Below are positions 13,326 to 23,463 of a DNA stretch of 64,000 nt, piece after piece. The notes beneath the pieces were generated by a model. It saw only the letters and a list, made by a program, of their open reading frames with translations, ran no database searches and had not been told where the DNA came from. This DNA is from Allacma fusca (taxonomy: Eukaryota; Arthropoda; Collembola; Symphypleona; Sminthuridae): assembly GCA_947179485.1 (NCBI GenBank), contig OX359249.1, forward strand, positions 50,231,402-50,295,401, in the 5' to 3' direction. The translations under genes and the position numbers were made by a program. Numbering within the stretch: the stretch's first letter is position 1; each line of letters starts with the position of its first letter.

Positions 13326-14911
13326 CAGCGCTCGAACCGGGTAAGGGTTTGGGTACTACCAAGTTGCGTACTCGCAAATACGTGGGTACTGCGCGAGTAC
13401 TCTGGTTTTAGACACTAAAATGAGTACTGGTACGGGCAGAGGTGTGGAAAGTACATTAAATTTATTATTAAAATATAAAATACAAATACATTTCCAGAAA
13501 CATTAAAATACAAATCTAAAATACGAATACCAGGCGTAACTTTGTTAAAATACAAAATAAAATACTTTGCTTCCAGCTAAAACTGAAAATACGAAATGAA
13601 AATACATTATTTGAAATACAAGACACATTATTGAAAATACTCTCAAACTTATCTCGAAGTATGTCAGATTTATCAGTATCTCAAGTTTATTCTCTCAAAG
13701 TAACTTGGAGAATTTGGCCAAATAATTGGATATTCAAAAATTATTCAGCAAACGCAAGGTAATAGGTAGGTCATTAGTATTGTGCGTTTGTGTAGATCAA
13801 AGTAGATTAACGTGACCCAAGATACACAATATGTTTTCTTAAAACGAATTACTTTATATCTCTTGGGTAACGTATTTACGGATTTTCAGTTGGCGGAACT
13901 AATTTAACTAACTTTAACACATGTGCATTGAACTTTTTATAAATTTTTAATACTAATTGTAAGTTAGTGCTTCAAACCAGGCAAAAAAGTTAAAGAATTG
14001 GCTTCAAACTGTTTCAAATTAGTCCTTTTACGTTAAAAATAATAATTTGGAAATGTTTTACAGACAACCTTGGCAGTTGCCAGAGTTAAGTATTTTGAAA
14101 TTATATTTTGTATTTGAAATACGGGGTGGGCAAACGTTACAAGATAAATAAATACAAAATACCATCACGTCCGTAGATCTTCAAAATACAAAATACAATC
14201 GAAAATTTGGTGCCAATAAAATACCAAATACGAAATTTATTTCAAATACTATTTCAAATACGATATTTCAAAATATTCTACACCTCTGGGTACGGATATC
14301 GCTATGTAAAATATCTGTACCCGTGCATGTTGTACCCGAGTATTTTTGGGTACTTCAAGGATTCCTACTGGCATGGAATCATGGAATACTATGGCTAAGA
14401 CCTGCCAACCGTGTAGCTGGGTGTTAATCTGCTTTGTTCCTTTGTATACGGATACTCCTGTCAGTGAAAGATACACTGCTTCGTTTCATTTCTGATTACA
14501 TGGTCATTGTATTCAAACGCTTCTTATGATTCCTCACAGGAATCTAATAAAGAAATAGAGCTTAAAGCGTCGCCTGTTTATCGACTTATGCACTGAAGCT
14601 CGTCAAAGAAGAATTTCAAGGGGTAAGATCTTGAGATTAAATCTAAGTCGCTTCATTGGAAGCGTAACATTAAAATTATTTTAAGACGTATTATAAGAGT
14701 TCGGAATATGCATATATACAACAGTTAGCTTCAAAGGGCTTCAAAAGGTACTCGAGTAAGGGTACAGGTTTTGGCTGGGTATGGGTAAATGGTGGGTATA
14801 GGTACTACATTTTGGTTTCAAGTATGGGTACAGGTACTGAAACAATTTACCCGGGGACGGGTATTGGTACAGCATATGGGTACACGGTTGTTGTACTCAG
14901 TTCCAGCATTG
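13326..14911. mobile_element. Outer hAT-type MITE (split by a second MITE)
   Basis: Left tip CAGCGCTCGAACCGGGTA (13326) and right tip, reversed, CAATGCTGGAACTGAGTA (ending 14911) match at 13 of 18 positions. Flanks tatccaaa and ttccaaaa form an imperfect 8-base duplication. Both arms are built of variants of GGGTACGGGTA/GGTACAGG, as in 13330-13436 and 14740-14890. Without the inserted element it is about 0.73 kb, too short for a transposase, so it is non-autonomous. The 8-base duplication and CA(G/A)xGCT tip fit the hAT superfamily. Confidence 0.6.
13437..14288. mobile_element. Inner hAT-type MITE, inserted in the outer one
   Basis: Terminal inverted repeats CAGAGGTGTGGAA (13437-13449) and, reversed, CAGAGGTGTAGAA (14276-14288). 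Flanks GGTACGGG (13429-13436) and GGTACGGA (14289-14296) match at 7 of 8 bases, an 8-base target duplication typical of hAT elements. Arms are made of AAAATACAAAATAC variants; the core has no open frame of note. It lies within the outer element, so it moved later. Confidence 0.8.
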
Positions 14912-15269
14912 TTCCAAAATTTGCAACCCGTAAAGTTGAGCCATCGTCTCGCATAGCATATGTTGAAAAACTCCATTCTGTCGGTGCCATTTCACAGGAA
15001 GTATCCGCAGCAGTACCTTTGATTTCACTTCAGTTGGGATCATGTGTAGCAGCTAGTCCTTCGGTTCTGTATCTGCTTTAGCCCGCTCTGCTTTTTCTTG
15101 CAACTTCGATACCAAATTTTTTTTTATTATTAGTCATCGATGCGATTACTTGGAAATAGGCAACAGTAGCACAACTTATTTGCCGTCACTGTTTTCCACC
15201 TATGCTGCACGTCTGTTTCTTCAAACTGCTTACAGTCTTCTAATTTATATCCATGAACATTTGAAGTAT
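14912..15269. other. Intergenic, nothing recognised
   Basis: A short open frame spanning the end of the outer MITE and this stretch (14812-15081) has no domain signature and is partly transposon sequence. No other feature seen. Confidence 0.4.
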
Positions 15270-16428
15270 GGGATGTGCCACAAATGACGTCATCCAAAAA
15301 TCTGGTAAATTACGACTGACTGACTGCATGAACATTCCTTGTCACAACGAAGGCTGACTGACTGTATAAGACGTCATATGTGTATGTATACATGGGAATT
15401 GAATTGTATAATGCCACAGGGTGCTTTATTATTCAAAACTGAGTTCGTTTGCGAAAAACATTATTAATTGTCAACAATTAATCGGCTTTGTTTACCTTGT
15501 TTTTACCGTCGAGATTTTCTTATTAGCCATCGGTTATAACCGTAATAAAAGTAGATTAACAATGAGGTCAAAGGTAATTTGAAGTGGGCCACTCATTCAG
15601 GCAATAATTTTAAAATAATGTAACAAAAACATTTTACAATAGAAAACTAATTTCACCTGGAAATTTTTTAAAATCAATTTACTCTCAAATCAGCCAAACA
15701 GTTTGCATGTCTCGTTATCGAATGATTTATTACCCACGGCTCCTCCCGTCAAAAATTGACCCATCCATTCGTGCGAAAATCGTATCGCAAGGTTTTTCCA
15801 TTCCGAGAGCAAATGATAGAATGCATAGATCAATATATTTCTATGTTGTATAAAAATGTGCGTTTATATGTGACATACTTTTCCAAGGTTAGATTAGATA
15901 GATGACCCTACCAACTTTAGGATCGTATTTGATATTATCGGTCCGCAATAAGAACCATTACAGTTTTTCAGTTTGGTAAACGGTGACTGCGCCATCTGCC
16001 GATGGTGCAGGTATTACCATGTGTTTATATGTGACTATTTTGATTTCCTTCGGTAAAAAACTATTCAACCGACGTTATTTGTTTGAAGATCGGCTCAGCC
16101 GTATGATGTGAGGAAATTTAAACAGAACGTATATAACTTTTAGTTGAGAAGTACTAAGATGAGTCAGTTACTCTGTCCCTTATATGACTTACCGATATAA
16201 CTCGGTGACTTTGTGAATTAATTGCGGAACTAATGACTTTGGATGCTGAGGTCGTTATTTAATCTTACGAACTCGCACGGGATTTTATATAAGAGTAACA
16301 AAGGGTCTGGGTTAAATAGGTGCAGAAAATGACGTCATGTTATGAAGAAGGGACTGACTGAGTACATCTTGTTAAATCATGCACGGACAATAGTGACTAA
16401 ATGCATGACGTCATTTGTGGCATATCCC
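15270..16428. mobile_element. TIR element with TGACGTCA palindromes in both ends
   Basis: 24-base inverted repeats at 15270-15293 and 16405-16428 match at 23 of 24 bases and read GGGAT(G/A)TGCCACAAATG followed by ACGTCAT. TA lies just outside each end (agTAt... and ...ctTAcc), so a TA duplication as in Tc1/mariner-type MITEs is possible. Subterminal GACTGACTGACTG motifs are also inverted between the two sides, and further GACGTCAT octamers lie inside near 15385 and 16333. No transposase frame, so non-autonomous. A relative with similar tips is at 57633-58384. Confidence 0.75.
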
Positions 16429-16706
16429 TTACCTATTCGTGCTTTGAGAATATTCCGCTCGCCAATAATGCCTAGCCTTTACTTCAACGAACTTGTAGCC
16501 TGCCTGAATAGCCCAGTCCCTTGTTCGGAAATATCTGAATAGCCTAGATTGTCCCTAAGCCTATATTGTAGTGGTGATTGCCCAGCCTAGAACCTCGCCT
16601 AGATTTATATCCCAACTTGCAGCATCCTTGAGCCTTAGCCTATTATAGGGCCTAGAATCTAGGCAGGCGCCCATGTTTGCTTGACATTATATAATTAGGC
16701 TAATTT
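16429..16706. repeat. CCTAG/GCCTA-rich patch
   Basis: Between about 16470 and 16670 the motifs GCCTAG, CCTAG and GCCTA recur roughly ten times with irregular spacing. It looks like a degenerate repeat arm, but no matching partner was found in this window. No gene signal. Confidence 0.35.
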
Positions 16707-16777
16707 CTAATTTGAAAGAGTGGACCGTCTTGGTTGAGGACGGCTGCCCGTGCAATGCCGCCGCCCTTGATAGTGTA

Positions 16778-17870
16778 CTAGTAAAAGCCCTGCTCCGCAG
16801 GGAGATTTGCTTGAAGTCTTGGTTTGTTGTAATTAATAATTAATAATTGCGTGATAACAGTCTAGATAGATAGCAGAGTAAAAGCCAATTAAAATGCAAA
16901 AAATCGATAAACACGTGAAAAAATCATGATTGAGCGCACTGTTGAACTTCACACTAAGGCCCTTGTTTGATCCCTAGACCGCGGCTGGGAGTCGGTCCCG
17001 CGTACATTTTTACAAATCAGCAAATTTAACGATTAAAAACGTCCTTAATATTTATTGTAAACGTTCATGTCTGTCATCAAGTATTTTGCCTTGATGCTAA
17101 ATGTTGACAATTTTTACTTCAACTTTCCTTCTATATGTTGCTCTGCAAAGTTTATAATATTTTGGGCTCTATAAGTCTAATCTCTATAAGTACCATTCCA
17201 TTCACCCTGTAGTTCCCCTGATCCTCAGTTTTGTCGACATATACTTTTACACTGTTTTGAGAAGTCGCTCTAAAAAATTCTACATAGATCTGACCATGAG
17301 TAAACGGTTTTGATAACCAAATGCCTACTTTCATATAAAACAAACGGGAATCACCCTCATTTGAAATTAGTGTAACTTGGGAAAGAAACATGGTGTCCCC
17401 TTCCGCCCTTCCTGTTAAAACCCTAGCGAATATAAGATTCTCTTTGAGCGGATCATGCCACCACCTACGTCGGTAGATAACCTCCACTTCCCAATAACAA
17501 CACCAACAGTATAACTACTTGATCCGCTAGTATTAAAGTTCTATTGCTGAAGTGATTTTTTTATCGAATATTTTTTAAATAATCATGTTTGATTCTGAAA
17601 TATAATTTCGTATGACTATAATCTGTTACACAACTTCTATACACAATTACTTCTGTAGGTTCCTTCACCTTTCTGCAGTGTCATTTACAATGATCTTAAT
17701 CTTTATTTTTGATTGGTCGAAAATGCAACATACAGTTGACCATGTAAAATCATTGGCTTCGATACACAAATATCAACTGTATCCAAACTTCTTCTTGAGA
17801 ATTTTTCATCGTCACGACGAAGCTTTCGTTAAATTATAGTAATTATTAAGAAAGCCCAAAGGTCTCACGT
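16778..17870 (-). mobile_element. Helitron fragment with canonical 3' hairpin
   Basis: Read on the - strand, the left boundary is a classic Helitron 3' end: stem CCCTGC-GGA-GCAGGG (16802-16788) followed by CTTTTACTAG, ending in CTAG at 16781-16778. A helicase fragment lies upstream on the same strand (17487-17152). The block 17488-17860 is also present, diverged, at about 45664-46070. The 5' terminus (TC) could not be fixed. It is heavily decayed and non-functional. Confidence 0.7.
17152..17487 (-). pseudogene. Helitron Pif1-like helicase C-terminal fragment
   Basis: An open frame of 111 codons ends in a segment typical of the last Pif1/Helitron helicase motifs: SKPFTHGQIYVEFFRATSQN followed by SVKVYVD matches the family's FSHGQLYVALSRV...LKVYV pattern. 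Upstream, NLIFARVLTGRAEGDTMFL corresponds to the family's ILTG..KG.....R segment. Part of the usual sequence between the two is missing, and the rest of RepHel (Rep endonuclease and helicase motifs I-V) is absent. It is a relic on the same strand as the Helitron 3' terminus at 16778. Confidence 0.7.
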
Positions 17871-18917
17871 CGCAAGACCCCGGGACGGCCCCCTGTCGTC
17901 GCCGTTGCTACTTTATAATGCTTTAATAGTTTATTTTTTTTGTTTAGAAATACTAATTTGAATGAGTGGGCCATCTTGGTACTGAATGGCTGGCCCTGAC
18001 AATTTCGCCGCCGTTGCTACTGTATCCGGCTTTAATAATTAATTTTTTAATTTAAAAAAAATAATTCTTTCTTCTAATTTGAAAGAGTGGGCCGTCTTGG
18101 TGGTAAATGGCTGCCCGTGACAATGTCGCCGCCATTGATACTGTATAATGCTTTAATAATTTATTTAAATTTTTTTAAAAATTCATCTTAATAATTCATT
18201 AAATGAATTAAAAATAAATAAAATAATTAAATATAAAAGCGCACTTAAATTTAAATCTCAAATCCGCATTACACCAAGACAAAGACGAAGACTGTCCACT
18301 CTTTGAATTTAGTAGAGAGGATGCTTTTTTATTTTGTGTGCTGTTTTACAAATGCTTTTTTACTTTTTGTTCTTATTTACGCAGATGTTTTTACATTTTT
18401 TTTGCTCTTTTTTAACAATATATATTATGCTCTTTTATTTTTTGTACTAATTTTTAAATTAGACGCAGCTTTGTTATTGGCTCGTAGATTTGGCGCGAAA
18501 ATTCAAATGAACATACTCATATTACTCCATATTATATAAGATAATGTTTTTATTTTTTATAATTTATTTAGTCAGCTATTACTGGCTCAGCAAATAAAAA
18601 TAAAGCTCGCTTAAATTTGAATCTCAAATCCATAAAAAAAATTTAAAAAGTTTTTTTACTAATTTCAAATTATTAAGACTTTTTAGCATCCTTTTTTCAT
18701 TTTTGAGCAAAATTATTCAAACAGGAAAAAGAAAAAGCACAAAATAGTATAATGCTTTAATAATTTTTTTTAATTTAAAAAAAATAATTTTAATAATTTA
18801 TTTTGTCAGTTATTTCTGGCTCAGCCAATGAAAAACAGCGCGCGGAAATTTGAATCTCAAATTCGTATTACACCAAGACGAAGACGATGACGAAGACGGC
18901 TCACTCTTTCAACTTAG

Positions 18918-19177
18918 TAGAAAGGATACGCTCACGACAAAGATGAAATATAAACAGTAATAAAAGAGATGAGTACAATTGACATGAATGGAACGCAAAA
19001 TGCAAGTTTTGTGCGCGACTAAATTTAAAATTTTTGGTTTGAAAATATTAAAATTTCAGGTGATTTGTACGTTGGTTTAAATCATTGGTTTTTATTAAAA
19101 AACATGGGGTTTAAACCAAGCCAACCATGTCAAGCAAGGCATATACTAGTAGCATTATTTAATGTATTGCATATTAC
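18918..19177. repeat. Copy of a GTTTAAACC-type repeat
   Basis: 19000-19130 (ttttgtgcgcgac ... aaatattaaaatttcaggtg ... ggtttaaaccaagccaacc) matches 43095-43221 in order and orientation with many differences. The second copy ends in a CAGGG-type tip, which here is degenerate. Old, truncated repeat; likely hAT-related by its tip. Confidence 0.5.
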
Positions 19178-19261
19178 CAGGGATGTCAACGATTAATAAT
19201 CACGATTAATGATTAACGATTAATGATTAATAATTATTAATCATCAATCGTTAATTTAGTA

Positions 19262-19480
19262 AGCGTGGATTTTTTGAAATAATCATCAATTGTAATCATC
19301 AATTAACCTTTTTCAAAAAATCAATCATCAATTGTAATCATCAATTAACCTTTTTCAAAAATCAATCATCAATTGTAATCATCAATTAACCTTTTTCAAA
19401 AATCAATAATCAATTGTAATCATCAATTTACCGTTTTCAAAAATCAATCATCAATTTTAATCATCAATTATTAAATTATA
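19262..19480. repeat. Left-arm 41-bp tandem repeats
   Basis: About four to five copies of a 41-base unit, recognisable by AATTGTAATCATCAATTAAC then ctttttcaaaaatcaatc, within the hAT MITE. Early copies are nearly identical; the last is diverged. Confidence 0.8.
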
Positions 19481-20229
19481 AATGAATAATCGTTAATTGT
19501 AAATGAAATTCAAAATTAAGGAAGAAGTAATTTGTAATCGGAAGTGTAGATTTAACAAGAAGTAATGTGTAATAATTGTAATCGTAACTGAAACTTTAGT
19601 AAAAACTATTTTGAAATTGTAACCTAACCTTACTTCAGTAAAAATTAATTTGTAATTGTAATCGTAACTGATATTTTAGCAGCAAGTATATTGTAATCGC
19701 AATCATCAATCACTTTTTTCATAAAGTAGTCATTAATCTTAATATCGTCGGCTAAATTTTAAAAGGTACCATTTTGATTTCTTAACACGTGCTTTTTAAA
19801 TGGGATCTCCATTGAAAATGGTACTTTTTAGAATTTAGCCAACGATGTGTAATACGGAATTCGAAATGAGACAGTTTTTCAATAATTTGTCTCGCCTAAT
19901 GATGTTAGACACGTCAAGCCCAAAAACTTTACCATTATAAACTTGTAAAAAAATAATTTACTTTAAAAAGATACTGGTAACCATATAAAATAATTATTTT
20001 TGTTGCTGTATCACATGCAGTTACATCTTACTAAAAGTTCGTAGCAATGATCTGATATTTCGTATTTTGTTTAATCAAACTAGGTCTCAAAAATTGAAGC
20101 TAAGATTTATTTTAAGACTACCAAAATATAATCTATATCATATGTAAAATCTAGGTGACATCTGTCTGTTCTGAACCGTCATTTTACTTATCATTACTTA
20201 TAATAAATAATTTAATCGACAATTAAATA

Positions 20230-20880
20230 TTTTGTTAAAAGATAATCGTTAATTGCAATCCTCAATTAATTAATTTTCAAAATAATCGTTAATTGCAATC
20301 CTCAATTAATTAATTTTCAAAATAATCGTTGATCGTTAATGGAATCCTCAATTAATTAATTTTCAAAATAATCTTTAATCGTTAATGCAATCCTCAATTA
20401 ATTTATTTTCAAAAATAATCGTTAATCGTTAATTGTAATCATCAATGAAAATTATTTTTAAAGTAATCGTTAATTGTAATCATCAATGAAAATTATTTTC
20501 GAAGTAATCGTTAATTGTAATCAACAATGAAAATTATTTCTAAAGTAATCGTTAATTGTAATCATCAGTAAAAATTATTTCTAAAGTAATCGTTAATTGT
20601 AATCATCAGTGAAAATTATTTCTAAAGTAATCGTTAATTGTAATCATCAGTGAAAATTATTTCTAAAGTAATCGTTAATTGTAATCATCAGTGAAAATTA
20701 TTTCTAAAGTAATCTTTAATTGTAATCATCAGTGAAAATTATTTCTAAAGTAATCGTTAATTGTAATCATCAGTGAATAATATTTTTCAAGTAATCGTTA
20801 ATCGTAATTATTAATTAGTAATTATAAGCCCATTAATCATTAATTGTAATTATAAATTCATTTTGTTTTCGAAGTAATCG
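20230..20880. repeat. Right-arm 41-49-bp tandem repeats
   Basis: Four units with tgcaatcctcaattaatta-type sequence are followed by about nine 41-base units recognisable by TAATCGTTAATTGTAATCAT then cagtgaaaattatttctaaag. The central 41-base copies are almost identical, pointing to recent local amplification. The unit is in the same orientation as the left-arm unit and shares AATTGTAATCATCA with it. Confidence 0.8.
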
Positions 20881-20924
20881 TTAATCGTTAATTGTAATCA
20901 CAAAATTGGAAATTGACATCCCTG

Positions 20925-21920
20925 CATATTACAATCAATTACAATTCAAAAATTGAAACTAATGATTTTTCAATTATCTAAAATAATCAACTGGATCGGA
21001 ACTGCTATCGTAAAACATAACAGTTTTTTAAAGGCCTCCCCCACAACAACTTTGATAAAATTTTGCACATGTGTCTGTCTAATTATTGCAAGCTGGTGTG
21101 CAAAATCTTATGATAGGCACCCTAAGGCTTGAACCATTAAAAATTAATTGTTTAAAAATACAAATTATTATAGTTGTCATAATCATAACCTTCGATATTA
21201 GAAACGTAACTTGAAGTTTTTCATATATTAACAACTAATTAAATTATTTGAAATTCATGAAGATTTTAATAATGCATTACTATTAAATGGACTCGTAAAA
21301 TCAAGAATCTTGAAAACAATTATAAAAAACTATGTTTTAATAAAACAAAGCGATGACGATTTTAAGGCTCTAGAAAGTGAAAACTAGCATTTGATATGAG
21401 AGGAATTAGATCCACAATGAGCGGAACAAAGCGACTCGGGTGCGACCGAATAATATATTATGTAGACGTACGATACTTAATACAAATTGCCGGGTAATCA
21501 CGTCATCACGTGCAAACAACCCTGTGCTTTCTGAAGCTTTGGATATTTTGGATGCCTTCGTTTATTTTGGTACCCATAGTTTAGTAGCTGCAGCTTTGTG
21601 TTTGCACCCGAGAAGCTTTGTTTCGCTCATTATTCATCTAATTCCTTTCATATCAAATGCTAGTTTTCGCTTTTTAGAGCCGTAAAAACCCACTTTCGTG
21701 CTACGTAAAACAACTATTTTCAAGTATAAATGGTTTATAGTTGAAATGAGTGCCAACAATAGATTTTCAAGTCCTGTAGCTACTACTAACTTTACACGAT
21801 AAGGCTGCTATTAAACACTTTGAAAGGGTTTCAAAATATAACAGACGACTATAAAATCTAAAGCTTGAAATATAAACTGGACATTGAATTTCTAAACTCG
21901 TATATAAATATTACTTGGTG
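20925..21920. other. Intergenic, nothing recognised
   Basis: AT-rich sequence with one 81-codon open frame (21440-21685) that lacks a domain signature or splice context. No other feature supported. Confidence 0.4.
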
Positions 21921-22023
21921 AATTAAAATTCTTAAAATTGCACGACGTAATGACATTACGTCGTGCAATTTTAAAGTTTTAATTAAAAAGTTTTAAATAA
22001 TACATTGTATTATTTAAAACTTA
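21921..22023. repeat. Two adjacent long hairpins
   Basis: Hairpin 1: 21921-21952 against 21954-21984, about 30 paired bases around a single central base; the inner 22 bases (CTTAAAATTGCACGACGTAA plus TG) pair without mismatch. Hairpin 2: 21988-22023, arms AAGTTTTAAATAATAC and GTATTATTTAAAACTT. They lie about 80-180 bases upstream of the broken SWIM-finger gene. They may be a solo foldback terminus, a transcription terminator-like structure or a recombination scar; nothing decides between these. Confidence 0.7.
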
Positions 22024-22100
22024 AAATAACATTTTAAGTTTTTCTCAAAAATAGTAATTTTTTCATTTGTGTACACTTCCAGAAAATTTACATTTCAAAT

Positions 22101-22932
22101 ATGGCAGTCAGTATGAGAACAATTCAAACTAACAATGTAATCGAAAGTGAGTCTTCTAATGACGACTATCAAGCCCCATCAACAAGTCGTACCAAACAAT
22201 CAAAACCAGAAACTGTTCCGTCTAGCAATGAGAAACTTCTGAAATATCCCGACTGTCAATACCGTACTAAAGATAAATCAGATAAATAAGTAAACATCGT
22301 GACAAAGTTACTACTAAAGAAAGAGTTTAAGAGAGGCCCACAAACGTAGCTTAGATCGTTCTATATAATCAATTTTGTAAGTTGAAGACTCATGGGTTGA
22401 CCCTTCCTTTTCAATAACTGGTGGAATGTACAACGTTGAACCATTGATAAATGAAGATTGTCATTGTTTGACACGCTGCTCAAAATGTGAAAAACGCGTC
22501 CACAATTTCAGATGTTCATGTGTCGAAAAAACATTAAAACCAATATGTGTAAACACATTCACTTGTTTTGTCGTTACATCAAAGAAAATCATAAGGACAG
22601 TGCCGAGGCTTCCGACGAGTCTCAACTGATTATAGACAAACATATTTTAAGAGCGGAGAGATGAGGAAATCCAAAACCATTTACAGGACTTGACGGTAGG
22701 AAATGTTCTAGGACATCAAGAGAATACATTAAAATCATTGTACGATAAAGTGCATGCATTAGCAGCGAAAACGGGAGACTTCACAATTGTGGAAAAATAT
22801 ACCGAATTATTCCCCCAGACGAACATTTTGAAGTTGCAAATTTCATCAATAGTACTGCATGCGGTCATCCTAAACACCGGTGTTCCTTTTGAGAAGCAAG
22901 TTGTTATTCAGGATTTGTTAAAACTTGTATAG
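22101..22932 (+). pseudogene. Broken C2H2 + SWIM zinc-finger gene (transposase-like or derived)
   Basis: Three open segments in order. 22101-22289 starts MAVSMRTIQTNNVIESES and ends in a degenerate finger (CQYRTKDKSD) whose first cysteine is Tyr, then stops. 22426-22629 contains CHCLTRCSKCEKRVHNFRCS, a SWIM-type finger; its second half (MCKHIHLFCRYIKENHKD) is in a different frame from about 22544, so there is a frameshift inside the finger. 22690-22932 encodes a helical tail (LYDKVHALAAKTGDFTIVEK). SWIM fingers of form CxC...CxH are known from MULE transposases and multicopy animal proteins. At least two breaks make it non-coding as one protein. Family assignment is inference; the SWIM motif itself is clear. 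Confidence 0.6.
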
Positions 22933-23463
22933 CTGAAGACATATGTATGCATATATTTATACGTCGTTGTTAGTTCTGTTCACTTGCGGAGTTGGTTTTT
23001 ATAAGTAGTACCGTGTAGTCAAATTAAATACCTCACATTTAAAATACATTATTGACAGCATTTTGTGGTTTTTATTTGGATTTTGTAATATCTAGAATTA
23101 TTTTAATACTTATTCTTGTACTTCATATAATTTAACGTCTTTGTTGTAACTACATTTTACCTGCGCTTTGTATAAATAACTATGAAATCGTATTTTATCT
23201 TACGATTTGGTTCAATCCGTACTGCTGATAAATTCCTAAGCAACTGTTGTCGCCTGAGCGCGCTTAATGTTGCCTTAGTGCTGATTTTGTACTGTCTTCG
23301 TCGACGTGTGTACATATTTCTTGTCAGTCGCAGTGTTTGTGATAAGTGGACACCACCAATCATGACATTGTTGTCTCTGCAATGTTACACTAACAATTGT
23401 GGGGCAACACGCTTTGTTATGACATCGAAGTTTTTAAACATTTGGTCTTCTGGAGAAGAATAG

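Larger units (their letters stand above)
16707..18917. repeat. Nested cluster of a MITE family with CTAATTTGAAAGAGTGG ends
   Basis: Three left ends, CTAATTTGAAAGAGTGGxCC plus gTCTTGG, start at 16707, 17953 and 18074. Right ends with the inverted sequence finish at 18312 and 18917, and a truncated third right arm (cgcttaaatttgaatctcaaa) lies near 18610. Right arms share caccaagacgaagac repeats. The pattern shows at least three copies inserted in or beside each other, with a Helitron fragment lying between the first left end and the others. The core 18320-18540 is T-rich and has no convincing coding capacity. Confidence 0.6.
19178..20924. mobile_element. 1.75 kb hAT-type MITE with a perfect 8-bp duplication
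   Basis: Ends CAGGGATGTCAA (19178) and its exact inverse TTGACATCCCTG (20924) are flanked by the identical octamer CATATTAC (19170-19177 and 20925-20932). The tip and 8-base duplication define a hAT element. Both arms consist of direct repeats of about 41 bases sharing AATTGTAATCATCA; a unique core of about 0.7 kb (19500-20220) has no long open frame. The perfect duplication suggests it is the youngest element in this part. Non-autonomous. Confidence 0.9.

Noticed and set aside
18303-18539. 78-codon Phe/Leu-rich frame resembling a membrane protein
   Set aside because: It lies in the T-rich core of a MITE cluster; the hydrophobicity comes from TTT/TTA runs.
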